A DNA stretch of 9,829 bases from Burkholderiales bacterium (GCA_014378085.1 JACMOJ010000174.1:1-9829), one strand, 5' to 3'. Positions 1-7,419 are shown, counted from the stretch's first letter. The notes: a model not told the origin generated them from the sequence alone. Numbers and translations are program-made.

Positions 1-1251
1 CCCGCCATGGGCAAGTTTGAAGGGATCGAAGAGCCACTCGCGAGAATTGGCGCGATGACCTATTTGCTGGATGCAACTCGCACCATTACAGCGGGTGCGC
101 TCGACCTTGGTGAGAAGCCATCGGTGTTATCCGCAATCTCGAAATACCATGCGACCGAACTCATGCGTCAGGTTATCATTGACGCGATGGATATTCATGG
201 CGGCAAGGGGATTTGTCTCGGGCCGAACAATTATCTGGGCCGCGCCTATCAGCAGGTGCCCATTGCGATCACGGTTGAAGGTGCCAACATCCTCACGCGT
301 TCGCTGATTATTTTTGGTCAAGGTGCAATTCGCTGTCACCCGTGGGTGTTGAAAGAAATGAAAGCGGCGCGCGAAGATTCACTCGACGCGTTTGACGAAG
401 CGTTTTGGGAACACATCAAGTTCACCATCGGCAATGCCGGTCGCTCGCTCTGGCTTGGTATCACCGCTGGCGTCGGGTTGCCCGCACCTGCATGCCCAGA
501 AACCAAACGTTATTACCAACAGATGACGCGGTTCTCGTCCGCGTTTGCGTTGCTCGCCGACGTGTCGATGTTTGTTATCGGGGGATCGTTGAAGCGCAAA
601 GAAAAACTGTCCGCGCGATTGGGTGACGTACTGTCGTATCTGTATTTATCGTCATGCGCACTCAAGTTCTACGATGAGCGTGGGCAGCAAAAAGATGAGC
701 TACCGTTGCTCAAATGGGCGCTCTACGATTGTGCGTTCAAGATTCAGGTGGCGATGGACGGCATCATCAAGAACTTCCCAAATCGCCCGATTGCATGGGT
801 GTTGCGTCGCTTGGTGTTTCCGAAAGGCATGACCTTGATTCAGCCGTCGGATCAACTCGGTCACGAAGTCGCCAAAATTCTCATCACGCCATGTGCGGCA
901 CGTGACCGCCTCATTGCCGGCATGTATTTGCCCGACGATGGGCAGGACATCTTGGGGCAGCTTAACGCGGCAATGAATGCGGTCGTCGCGGCGGAGCCAG
1001 TCGAATCCAAGGTGCGCGCGGCGCAGAAGGCTGGCCGAATCACGGCGAAGGCGCAGGACGCAATCTTCGAAGAGGCGAAATCGTTATCCGTCATTACCGA
1101 TACCGAACTCGCCCTGTGGAAACGCGCCCGCGTACTATCGAAAGAGGTCGTGCGGGTTGACGACTTTGATATAAATTTTGGCGTGACGGTAGCCCATTCG
1201 ACCAGCCAACAAATTTCTGGCGTGACGAAGTACGCGCAAGCCGCAGAGTAA
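1..1251 (+). CDS. fadE: Acyl-CoA dehydrogenase FadE, C-terminal part (5' end outside window)
   Basis: Flavin-dependent acyl-CoA dehydrogenase that catalyses the first oxidation of beta-oxidation (acyl-CoA to trans-2-enoyl-CoA). The frame is open from base 1, and the first ATG (base 7) lies inside the conserved catalytic domain, so the true start is upstream. Counting from that ATG, the visible part begins near the end of the dehydrogenase domain. It contains DAMDIHGGKGI (about residues 60-70) and VEGANILTR, whose Glu (codon 277-279) aligns with the catalytic base found in the YEGT motif of other acyl-CoA dehydrogenases. FGQGAIRCHP follows. The remaining roughly 290 residues match the long C-terminal extension (DUF1974) that sets FadE (about 814 aa in E. 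coli) apart from ordinary 380-aa acyl-CoA dehydrogenases. About half the protein is therefore missing. The stop is TAA, 9 bp before fadI, which suggests a shared transcript. Confidence 0.95.
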   Translation, partial: PAMGKFEGIEEPLARIGAMTYLLDATRTITAGALDLGEKPSVLSAISKYHATELMRQVIIDAMDIHGGKGICLGPNNYLGRAYQQVPIAITVEGANILTRSLIIFGQGAIRCHPWVLKEMKAAREDSLDAFDEAFWEHIKFTIGNAGRSLWLGITAGVGLPAPACPETKRYYQQMTRFSSAFALLADVSMFVIGGSLKRKEKLSARLGDVLSYLYLSSCALKFYDERGQQKDELPLLKWALYDCAFKIQVAMDGIIKNFPNRPIAWVLRRLVFPKGMTLIQPSDQLGHEVAKILITPCAARDRLIAGMYLPDDGQDILGQLNAAMNAVVAAEPVESKVRAAQKAGRITAKAQDAIFEEAKSLSVITDTELALWKRARVLSKEVVRVDDFDINFGVTVAHSTSQQISGVTKYAQAAE

Positions 1252-1260
1252 GGATTGATG

Positions 1261-2550
1261 ATGAAAAAAGTGTATGTCGTCGATGGCGCGCGCACGCCAT
1301 TCCTGAAAGCAAGAGGCAAGCTCGGGCCATTTTCTGGTGGCGATCTTGCCGTGGGCTGCGCGCGTCCTTTGCTAGCGCGCCAGCGGTTTGCGCCCACCGC
1401 GTTTGATGAAGTGATCGTTGGTGCCGCGATGCCGTCAGCCGATGAGGCAAACATTGGTCGCGTTGTTGCGCTACGGGTTGGCTGTGGTGACAAAGTGCCG
1501 GCGTGGACGGTGATGCGCAACTGCGCATCCGGTATGCAGGCACTCGATTCGGCGTACGTCAACATCCTCGCGGGCAAATCTCATCTGGTGCTTGCGGGAG
1601 GAACGGACGCAATGAGCCATGCGCCGCTGTTGTTCGGCCCGGCGATGGTGAACTGGCTGGCGGATTGGTATGCGGCGAAATCATTCGGGCAACGCGCCGG
1701 TGTCGCCACACAATTCAGCTTGAGTTATCTGGTACCCGTCATCGCGATTTTGAAAGGGCTGACGGACCCGATTGTGAAGTTGTCGATGGGCTCGACGGCG
1801 GAGATTGTCGCCAAGCGGTTTGGCATCACGCGCGAAATGATGGATGCGTTCGCCGCGGAGTCGCACCAACGCGTGTTGGCTGGCCGCGGTGATGGTACAA
1901 GCGCAGGCCACTTCAGCGAAATTGAGCCGCTGATCGATGCCAAGGGCAAGGTGTACAAGGAAGACGACGGCGTACGTACCGATTCCACGCCAGAACGGTT
2001 GGCGAAGCTTCGGCCGGTATTTGATAAGACCTATGGCAGCGTGACTGCGGGGAATTCATCACAAGTCACCGACGGTGCGGCGATGCTGATACTCGCCTCG
2101 GAAGAAGCGGTTGCGAAATACGACTTGAAGCCGCTCGGCGCGATCGTGGATTCGCAGTGGAGTGGGCTTGATCCTGCCGAGATGGGCTTGGGGCCGGTAC
2201 ACGCGATCACGCCGATGCTGGTGCGAAATGGTCTTGGCTTGAAAGACCTCGATTGTCTGGAAATCAACGAGGCGTTTGCGGCACAGGCGCTCGGCTGTTT
2301 GGCGGCTTGGGAGTCGGATGCTTACTGCAAAGAGAAGCTCAATTTGCCCGGGGCATTTGGGGCCATGGATCGGACCAAGTTCAACATTGACGGCGGCGCG
2401 ATTGCCATCGGCCACCCGATTGGTGCTTCGGGCGCGCGTGTGGTGTTGCACGCGCTAAAGACCCTCGAACGCACTGGCGGCAAACGTGCAGCGGCAAGCC
2501 TTTGCATTGGTGGCGGGCAGGGCGGCGCGATGCTGCTAGAGCGCCCATAA
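1261..2550 (+). CDS. fadI: 3-ketoacyl-CoA thiolase / acetyl-CoA acyltransferase (FadI type)
   Basis: Thiolase for the last step of beta-oxidation: CoA-dependent cleavage of 3-ketoacyl-CoA to acetyl-CoA and a shortened acyl-CoA. Numbered from the ATG at 1261 (429 aa), the nucleophilic Cys88 lies in NCASGMQALDSAY, NEAFAAQ follows near residue 340, His385 is in AIGHPIGASG, and the second active-site Cys415 is in LCIGGGQGG. The length and the insertion in the middle (residues about 150-200, before GSTAEIVAKRFGITRE) fit the FadI / trifunctional-protein beta-subunit branch (E. coli FadI 436 aa) better than FadA (about 390 aa). Three in-frame starts occur in a row (TTG 1255, ATG 1258, ATG 1261). AAGGA at 1250-1254 is 6 nt from ATG 1261, so I prefer that one; ATG 1258 is equally possible in practice. 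A strong terminator follows. Confidence 0.95.
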   Translation: MKKVYVVDGARTPFLKARGKLGPFSGGDLAVGCARPLLARQRFAPTAFDEVIVGAAMPSADEANIGRVVALRVGCGDKVPAWTVMRNCASGMQALDSAYVNILAGKSHLVLAGGTDAMSHAPLLFGPAMVNWLADWYAAKSFGQRAGVATQFSLSYLVPVIAILKGLTDPIVKLSMGSTAEIVAKRFGITREMMDAFAAESHQRVLAGRGDGTSAGHFSEIEPLIDAKGKVYKEDDGVRTDSTPERLAKLRPVFDKTYGSVTAGNSSQVTDGAAMLILASEEAVAKYDLKPLGAIVDSQWSGLDPAEMGLGPVHAITPMLVRNGLGLKDLDCLEINEAFAAQALGCLAAWESDAYCKEKLNLPGAFGAMDRTKFNIDGGAIAIGHPIGASGARVVLHALKTLERTGGKRAAASLCIGGGQGGAMLLERP

Positions 2551-2570
2551 GTCATAAGATAAAACTCGCC

Positions 2571-2589
2571 TATTGACGGGCGGTTTCAA
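2571..2589 (+). repeat. Intergenic motif copy 1 (5' arm of the fadI terminator)
   Basis: Reads TATTGACGGGCGGTTTCAA. It matches the copy at 7883-7901 at 18 of 19 positions. An inverted copy of its 12-base core (TATTGACGGGCG) forms the opposite arm of the hairpin. Confidence 0.8.
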
Positions 2590-2606
2590 GCGTTTATTGC
2601 CGGAAA

Positions 2607-2618
2607 CGCCCGTCAATA
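2607..2618 (-). repeat. Intergenic motif copy 2, inverted (3' arm of the fadI terminator)
   Basis: Reverse complement of the 12-base core TATTGACGGGCG. It pairs exactly with 2571-2582. On the minus strand the match to the longer motif continues as far as GTTTC. Confidence 0.75.
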
Positions 2619-2677
2619 GGCGAGTTTGTCTTTTGCAGCGACATTAAAAAGTAGCATCAATTTGCGCGGAGTTGGAC

Positions 2678-4720
2678 ATGCAGAAAGACATGCAGAACTG
2701 GAAACACTGGCGTCTTGTTGTTGAATCGAATGGTCTCGGCTTTTTAAGCTTCGACCGCGCCAAGCCAGACGGCTCGCCAGATTCAACCAACACCTTTTCG
2801 TCCGAGGCGCTGCGGGAACTGGGCGATGTGTGTGCCCATCTGCGCGCCAATCCGGTGAAGGGTCTTGCCATTCAATCTGCTAAGGACAACGGCTTTGCCG
2901 CCGGTGCGGATATTGACGAGTTCACCAGCTTCAAAACGGTCGAAGAAGCCGGTGCGATGACGATATTGGGTCTGGACGTGTTTGACCAAATCGAAGCGCT
3001 ACCCTTTCCGACGGTTGCAATGATTCACGGTTTTTGTATGGGTGGTGGCACCGAGTTGGCACTGGCGTGTCGTTACCGAATCGCCGACGATGGGCCGAAG
3101 ACAAAGATGGCATTGCCCGAAGTCATGATCGGTATTGTGCCGGGTTGGGGTGGAGCACAACGCATGCCGCGTCTGATCGGTGCCGGCCAGGCGTTGGGGT
3201 TAATGTTGACCGGACGCGCGGTAAATGCAAAAACCGCGAAACGCATGGGCCTTGTTGATGTCGTCACCCCGCGTCGCCATTTTGCGAATGCGGCTACGAT
3301 GTTGTTGCTAACGCCGCCAGCGCCACACCAGCCAGCATTGAAAGACGCCATCACTAATTGGCCAGTGATTCGCGGATTTGTGGCGAGGGCGTCGCGCAAA
3401 CAAGTCGCCAAAAAAGCCCGGCGTGACCACTACCCGGCGCCATACGCCATCATCGATTTGTGGGAGAAGTACGACGGCGATCCGCGCAAAGTGCCGGTCG
3501 ACGCGGACGGCTCCATGCAGAAGTTATTCGAACATCCCACCGCGCGCAATCTGATTCGAATTTTCAAGCTGCAAGATCGCCTTAAAGCACTTGGCGCTGG
3601 CAGGTCGGACATCAAACACGTACACGTGATTGGCGCAGGGGTCATGGGTGGTGATATTGCGGCGTGGTGCGCGTTTAAAGGGTTGACGGTGACGCTACAA
3701 GACTTGGATCACGAACGTATCGCGCCGGCAATCAAACGCGCCGCGGCGCTTTATGAGAAGAAATTCAAAGAGGCGCATTTGGTGCAGGCCGCAATGGACC
3801 GACTCATCCCTGACGTCAAAGGTGATGGTGTGGCCCATTGTGATCTGGTGATCGAAGCCATCGTAGAAAACGCGGACATCAAAAAACGTCTTTACGCGTC
3901 GATCGAGCCGCGACTCAAGCCAAGCGCGATTCTGGCGACCAACACGTCGTCGATACCGTTGCAGGACCTATCGGTCGGTCTGGCGCGGCCAGAGCGTTTG
4001 GTGGGCATCCATTTCTTTAATCCGGTGGCAATGATGATGCTGGTTGAAATCGTTGAAGGTCCGCAAACGTCGCCCGACGTGATGACGCTTTCACAAACGT
4101 TCGTCAAGAAGATCGACAAACTTCCGCTGCCGGTAAAGTCGGCGCCGGGCTTCCTAGTCAATCGCATCTTGACGCCGTACATGACCGAGGCGCAAATCAT
4201 GTTGGAAGAGGGCATTCCGGCAGAGACCATTGACGCCGCGGCAAAAGAATTTGGGATGCCGATGGGGCCGATTGAATTAGCAGACACAGTCGGTCTCGAC
4301 GTTGGGCTTGCCGTCGGCACGGAACTGCACAAGGAGGGTAACCCGCAGCCGAAACGTATCCAAGAACTCGTCGCGGCAAAAAAACTCGGCAAAAAAACCG
4401 GCGAAGGTTTTTACAAGTGGGTGAATGGCCGACCACAAAAGGCGAACGGTTCGGGCACGGTGGATCTGGCACCGCTTTGGATGCGTATGACCTTACCGGC
4501 GGTGAACGAAGCCGTGGCTTGCGTGCGAGAGGGCATTGTGCAAGACGCGGATCTTTGTGACGCGGGGGTTATTTTTGGCACTGGTTTTGCGCCGCATCGT
4601 GGTGGGCCGATTAACTATCTCAAAAGCGCGGGCAAACCGGCGCTGCTCGCCGAAATGAAGGCGCTCGAAGATAAACACGGCGCACGATTCGCGCCGGATG
4701 ACGGTTGGTCGTTGATTTAG
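2678..4720 (+). CDS. fadJ: Multifunctional enoyl-CoA hydratase / 3-hydroxyacyl-CoA dehydrogenase (FadJ type)
   Basis: Catalyses hydration of 2-enoyl-CoA and NAD-dependent oxidation of 3-hydroxyacyl-CoA; it would pair with the FadI thiolase. From ATG 2678 (680 aa; E. coli FadJ 714, FadB 729) the order is hydratase then dehydrogenase. The hydratase domain (about 10-210) has the oxyanion-hole segment FAAGADIDEF and the two catalytic glutamates, Glu126 in MGGGTELALAC and Glu148 in ALPEVMIGIVPGWGG. The dehydrogenase domain has the dinucleotide-binding Gly319-x-Gly321-x-x-Gly324, NTSSIP, catalytic His445 in GIHFFNPV with Glu457 twelve residues on, and GFLVNRI. A second C-terminal helical domain holds FGTGFAPHRGGP. 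DDGPKTKMALPE resembles FadJ more than FadB. GGAG at 2668-2671 is 6 nt from ATG 2678; the upstream in-frame TTG 2672 leaves no spacer. No residue needed for either active site is missing. Confidence 0.94.
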   Translation: MQKDMQNWKHWRLVVESNGLGFLSFDRAKPDGSPDSTNTFSSEALRELGDVCAHLRANPVKGLAIQSAKDNGFAAGADIDEFTSFKTVEEAGAMTILGLDVFDQIEALPFPTVAMIHGFCMGGGTELALACRYRIADDGPKTKMALPEVMIGIVPGWGGAQRMPRLIGAGQALGLMLTGRAVNAKTAKRMGLVDVVTPRRHFANAATMLLLTPPAPHQPALKDAITNWPVIRGFVARASRKQVAKKARRDHYPAPYAIIDLWEKYDGDPRKVPVDADGSMQKLFEHPTARNLIRIFKLQDRLKALGAGRSDIKHVHVIGAGVMGGDIAAWCAFKGLTVTLQDLDHERIAPAIKRAAALYEKKFKEAHLVQAAMDRLIPDVKGDGVAHCDLVIEAIVENADIKKRLYASIEPRLKPSAILATNTSSIPLQDLSVGLARPERLVGIHFFNPVAMMMLVEIVEGPQTSPDVMTLSQTFVKKIDKLPLPVKSAPGFLVNRILTPYMTEAQIMLEEGIPAETIDAAAKEFGMPMGPIELADTVGLDVGLAVGTELHKEGNPQPKRIQELVAAKKLGKKTGEGFYKWVNGRPQKANGSGTVDLAPLWMRMTLPAVNEAVACVREGIVQDADLCDAGVIFGTGFAPHRGGPINYLKSAGKPALLAEMKALEDKHGARFAPDDGWSLI

Positions 4721-4756
4721 TGGTGTTGACGATGGGTGTCGACCATTGGTGTTGAC
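4721..4756 (+). repeat. Imperfect 12-14 bp triplicated repeat in the fadJ/DUF4442 gap
   Basis: TGGTGTTGAC occurs at 4721-4730 and again exactly at 4747-4756, with a diverged middle copy (TGGGTGTCGAC, 4733-4743). The three units fill the gap directly after the fadJ stop and reach to 3 bp before ATG 4760. They supply the alternative GTG start at 4736 and no obvious Shine-Dalgarno sequence. Confidence 0.6.
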
Positions 4757-4759
4757 TAT

Positions 4760-5233
4760 ATGAACCGCGTGTTGAATTTGTGGGCATCGTTGTCGACCAA
4801 GCCATTTGGCAAATGGATTTTTTCGAGAATCATTTGCTGGAAAGCGCCGTACTTCGGCACTATTCGGCCGTGTTTTGAAGAGCTCCGACCGGGGTTTTCG
4901 CGTGTGTCGATGCCGAACCGTCGTGCGGTACACAATCACATTCAAACGGTGCACGCGATTGCCCTTTGCAACTTGGCTGAAATTGGCGCGGGAACCATGA
5001 TGGAGGCAAGTCTGTCCAAAAACATGCGTTGGCTGCCGAAGGGGATGAACGTGCGGTACTTAAAAAAAGCGGAGACTGATGTGGTGGCGCACTGCAGCGC
5101 AGCGGATATTGCCGACGGCGAGCCGCGTGAATCTATTGTGAGCGTCGACATCAAAGACCAGCACGGCGCCACGGTTTGTCATGCGGATATCAATATGTGG
5201 GTGAGTCCAAAGAAAGCAAAGACGGTCGCGTGA
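4760..5233 (+). CDS. DUF4442-family hotdog-fold protein, putative acyl-CoA thioesterase
   Basis: Small protein (157 aa from ATG 4760) resembling the DUF4442 branch of the hotdog superfamily, related to PaaI-type thioesterases that hydrolyse acyl-CoA. Visible features are the conserved N-terminal WKAPYFGTIRP (residues 27-37), the segment NHIQTVHA (59-66), NLAE (71-74), whose Glu74 sits where hotdog thioesterases carry their acidic catalytic residue, and PKGMNVRYLKKAET. There is no signal peptide or membrane span. An in-frame GTG at 4736 would add 8 residues. I prefer ATG 4760 because homologues of this type typically begin MNRVL-like and because the extra residues would be encoded by a short repeat. 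Neither start has a convincing ribosome binding site. It lies 39 bp after fadJ, so probably the same transcript. The function is inferred from fold and context; the substrate is unknown. Confidence 0.85.
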   Translation: MNRVLNLWASLSTKPFGKWIFSRIICWKAPYFGTIRPCFEELRPGFSRVSMPNRRAVHNHIQTVHAIALCNLAEIGAGTMMEASLSKNMRWLPKGMNVRYLKKAETDVVAHCSAADIADGEPRESIVSVDIKDQHGATVCHADINMWVSPKKAKTVA

Positions 5234-5262
5234 CCGTAGCGGATGTGGAATGTGTCGCCACG

Positions 5263-5268
5263 TATAAT
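5263..5268 (+). promoter_or_regulatory. Candidate -10 box upstream of the decanucleotide array
   Basis: A perfect TATAAT, 30 bp after the DUF4442 stop. No good -35 hexamer lies 16-18 bp upstream (CGGATG and neighbours only) and there is no TGn extension. If used, transcription would start near 5275 and the tandem array would lie inside a leader of about 255 nt before fadD. This is based on a single hexamer. Confidence 0.4.
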
Positions 5269-5282
5269 CGCGGTCACCCTCA

Positions 5283-5480
5283 GTGAGTCTCGGTGAGTTA
5301 GTGATTCTCAGTGATTCTTAGTGAATATTAGTGAATCTTAGTGAATCTCAGCGAGCCTTAGTGAGCAGCACCGAGCAGCACCGAGCGGCACAGAGCAGCA
5401 CAGAGCAGCACCGAGCGGCACAGAGCAGCACCGAGCGGCACCGAGCAGCACCGAGCGGCACAGAGCAGCACCGAGCGGCA
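5283..5480 (+). repeat. 20-unit decanucleotide tandem array upstream of fadD
   Basis: Direct tandem repeat with a strict 10-bp period from 5301 to 5480 (18 units), preceded by one 10-bp unit (5283-5292) and one 8-bp unit (5293-5300). The first units are of the type GTGAATCTTA or GTGATTCTCA. Units at 5351-5370 are intermediate (GCGAGCCTTA, GTGAGCAGCA). The last eleven are CCGAGCAGCA, CCGAGCGGCA or CAGAGCAGCA. GA at positions 3-4 is present in every unit. A 20-bp dimer (CCGAGCGGCA plus CAGAGCAGCA) occurs at 5381, 5411 and 5451. From 5363 to 5484 the + strand has no T at all. There are no spacers, so it is not a CRISPR array. The function is unknown; its position between a TATAAT and fadD suggests a leader or promoter-proximal element. 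Confidence 0.95.
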
Positions 5481-5520
5481 CCAGTCAGCCGTCGAATGAC
5501 AAAAACCCCTTAGTTTCGCA

Positions 5521-5525
5521 AGGAG
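5521..5525 (+). promoter_or_regulatory. Ribosome binding site fixing the TTG start of fadD
   Basis: AGGAG, 5 nt before TTG 5531. The fadD frame stays open upstream to 5345 (stop TGA at 5342-5344) but contains no ATG, GTG or TTG there. The next in-frame ATG (5591) has no Shine-Dalgarno sequence. This decides for TTG 5531. Confidence 0.8.
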
Positions 5526-5530
5526 CGCGG

Positions 5531-7366
5531 TTGGCACCAACATCATTCCAACAGCCGGTATTGCAGAACCGCCGTGGCACGCGCTATCTGATGTTTGAAG
5601 ACGGCGCGACCATCGCCGACGTGTTTGCGCTGCGTTGCCGCACCTCACCCAATGCCCCAGCGTACCGCGAGTACGATAGCGCGACCAAAGATTGGCGCGG
5701 AGTCACCTGGCGTGAAATCGGCGAATTAGTTGCTCGCGCACGTGAAGGGCTGCGTCGTGATGGTTTGGTCGCCGGTGAGCGTATTGCGATCATGATGAAA
5801 AACAGCGTCAACTGGGTGTTGTTTGACCAAGCGGCGTATGCAAACGGCATGGTGCCCGTGCCGTTGTTTGTCGACGATCGTCCGGACAACGTCGCCTACA
5901 TCCTCAACGACGCCGGCGTTAAAGTCATCGTCATCGACGGCGAAGAGCACTGGAAGCGTTTAAAGACCGTCAAGGATCAGTTGATCGGGTTGCAACGCAT
6001 CATCAGCATCAAACCCATTGTTGATGCAGACGAACCGCGGCTCACCACGCTGGTAGATTGGTTGCCGTCTGCACCCGGCAGTTTTGAGCGTCCACCAACC
6101 GAGGCAAATGCGCTCGCCACCATCGTCTACACCAGCGGGACGACGGGAAGGCCGAAGGGTGTCATGCTGTCGCACCGCAATATGTTGTCGAATGTGCAGT
6201 CGGGCCTGGCGGTCTACGACGTTTATCCAGAAGACGTGTTTCTGTCGTTTTTGCCGCTGTCGCATATGTTTGAACGCACGTGTGACTACTACCTGAATAT
6301 GGTTTCTGGTGCATCGATTGTGTTTTCCCGATCAATCCCGCAGCTCGCGGAAGACTTCCGTATCGTCCAGCCGACGGTGATCTTTTCCGTGCCACGGATC
6401 TACGAACGCTTTTATGCAGCGATTCAAGAACAGCTAAAAAAATCTTCGCCGATTCGCCGCCGCTTGTTTGAGTTTGCGGTCGACACGGGCTGGAGCAAGT
6501 TTGAGTACGAGCATGGACGTGGCACGTGGAAACCTACGTATCTGCTGTGGCCGGTACTGGAAAAATTAGTCGCAAAAAAATTGCTTGACCGACTCGGCGG
6601 CAAATTAAAGTTCGCCATTTCGGGTGGTGCCGCGTTATCGCCGTCGGTAGCAAAAGTATTCATTGGCCTTGGGTTGCCGATTTGTCAAGGTTACGGATTG
6701 TCGGAAGCATCCCCACTGCTGACGGTGAATCTTCTGGAGAAAAACAACCCGCGCAGTATCGGCCTAGCGGTTCCAAGTGTGGAACTGCGCATCGGTAACA
6801 ACGGTGAATTGTTCGCGCGTGGCCCCAACATCATGATGGGTTACTGGAAGAATGCGGAAGCGACACGTGCAGTATTGTCTGATGACGGTTGGCTTAGCAC
6901 AGGGGACCAGGTCGCCATGGATGAACAGGGCTACATGACTATCACCGGCCGCCTAAAAGACATTATCGTGATGGGCAATGGCGAAAAAGTGCCGCCGGTC
7001 GATATGGAGTTGGCGATTCAACTCGACCCGGTGTTTGAGCAAGTGCTCGTGTTTGGCGAGGGCAAGCCTTACCTCTCGGCTGTCGCGGTGCTGAACGACG
7101 ACGAATGGGCGCGAGCTGCTGCCGATGCAAAAGTCGATCTGACGTCAGACGCTAACGGTAAGGCGGAAAAGCTGCTGGTGCAGCGTATTGCGAAACGCAT
7201 CAAAGATTTTCCTGGCTACGCGCAGGTGCGCAAGGTAAGTGTCGTGAAAGAAAAATGGACGATCGATAACGGGCTTATCACGCCAACGCTGAAATTAAAA
7301 CGCAACGTGATCGTGACCAAATACGCGGCGGCGATTGAATCGATGTACAAGGGTCATACGGTTTAG
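5531..7366 (+). CDS. fadD: Long-chain acyl-CoA synthetase (AMP-forming, FAA1/COG1022 type)
   Basis: Activates free fatty acids to acyl-CoA through an acyl-adenylate, the entry step to beta-oxidation. The 611-aa protein shows the adenylate-forming signatures in order: the P-loop-like TSGTTGRPKG at 201-210, LSFLPLSHMFER near 235-250, GYGLSEASP at 387-395, STGD with ATP-ribose-binding Asp459, the hinge region GRLKDIIVMGNGEKV starting at Gly473-Arg474, and the C-terminal TPTLKLKR (584-591), where the catalytic Lys of the family is expected. The overall form matches the larger eukaryote-like FAA1 group rather than the E. coli FadD group (561 aa). There is no transmembrane segment, so it is probably a cytosolic or membrane-associated enzyme. 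It starts at TTG. It follows the tandem array and is followed after 105 bp by a thioesterase gene. Confidence 0.94.
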   Translation: MAPTSFQQPVLQNRRGTRYLMFEDGATIADVFALRCRTSPNAPAYREYDSATKDWRGVTWREIGELVARAREGLRRDGLVAGERIAIMMKNSVNWVLFDQAAYANGMVPVPLFVDDRPDNVAYILNDAGVKVIVIDGEEHWKRLKTVKDQLIGLQRIISIKPIVDADEPRLTTLVDWLPSAPGSFERPPTEANALATIVYTSGTTGRPKGVMLSHRNMLSNVQSGLAVYDVYPEDVFLSFLPLSHMFERTCDYYLNMVSGASIVFSRSIPQLAEDFRIVQPTVIFSVPRIYERFYAAIQEQLKKSSPIRRRLFEFAVDTGWSKFEYEHGRGTWKPTYLLWPVLEKLVAKKLLDRLGGKLKFAISGGAALSPSVAKVFIGLGLPICQGYGLSEASPLLTVNLLEKNNPRSIGLAVPSVELRIGNNGELFARGPNIMMGYWKNAEATRAVLSDDGWLSTGDQVAMDEQGYMTITGRLKDIIVMGNGEKVPPVDMELAIQLDPVFEQVLVFGEGKPYLSAVAVLNDDEWARAAADAKVDLTSDANGKAEKLLVQRIAKRIKDFPGYAQVRKVSVVKEKWTIDNGLITPTLKLKRNVIVTKYAAAIESMYKGHTV

Positions 7367-7397
7367 CATACGGTGCAGAACTGGTCCCCGCTGTATG

Positions 7398-7419
7398 TCC
7401 GCATCGTCTCCGCATCGTC
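7398..7419 (+). repeat. Perfect 11-bp tandem duplication downstream of fadD
   Basis: TCCGCATCGTC occurs twice head to tail (7398-7408, 7409-7419). A diverged third copy, TCCGCACTGTC (7418-7428), overlaps the second by two bases. It lies in the 105-bp gap before the yciA-like gene. No terminator-like hairpin followed by a T-run is visible in that gap. Confidence 0.75.

Larger units (their letters stand above)
2562..2634 (+). terminator. Strong intrinsic terminator / long inverted repeat after fadI
   Basis: Bases 2562-2582 pair perfectly with 2607-2627 (21 bp). After one bulged G (2583), a further 4 bp (2584-2587 with 2603-2606) close a 15-nt loop. The 3' arm runs into TTTGTCTTTT (2625-2634), so the structure fits a Rho-independent terminator on the + strand. 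It starts 11 bp after the fadI stop. The stem is longer than most bacterial terminators, and part of it recurs at 7883-7901, so it may also belong to a dispersed repeat family. Confidence 0.85.

Noticed and set aside
861..1577. 238-codon minus-strand open frame over the fadE/fadI junction
   Set aside because: It is antisense to two conserved enzymes, has no recognisable domain, and Ser/Ala/Arg-rich composition is typical of antisense shadows of GC-rich genes.
3892..4392. 166-codon minus-strand open frame inside fadJ
   Set aside because: It is opposite the conserved dehydrogenase domain of fadJ, with no motif and no ribosome binding site of note.
5283..5480. CRISPR array
   Set aside because: Units are 10 bp, contiguous and without spacers; no cas genes are present.
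5331..5513. Forward frame coding a repetitive peptide of the type SSTEQHRAAQ across the array
   Set aside because: The array has no T on this strand for 122 nt, so no stop codon can occur in any frame. The frame begins at GTG inside a repeat unit with no ribosome binding site. It is a by-product of the 10-bp repeat, not a gene.
5345..5530. N-terminal extension of fadD through the tandem array
   Set aside because: The fadD frame is open upstream to 5345, but it contains no ATG, GTG or TTG before 5531, and the AGGAG at 5521-5525 fits TTG 5531.
5358..5648. Minus-strand frame across the array and the fadD start
   Set aside because: It gives low-complexity Cys/Ser/Val/Leu-rich repeats from the same array and overlaps the well-supported fadD. 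No start signal is seen.
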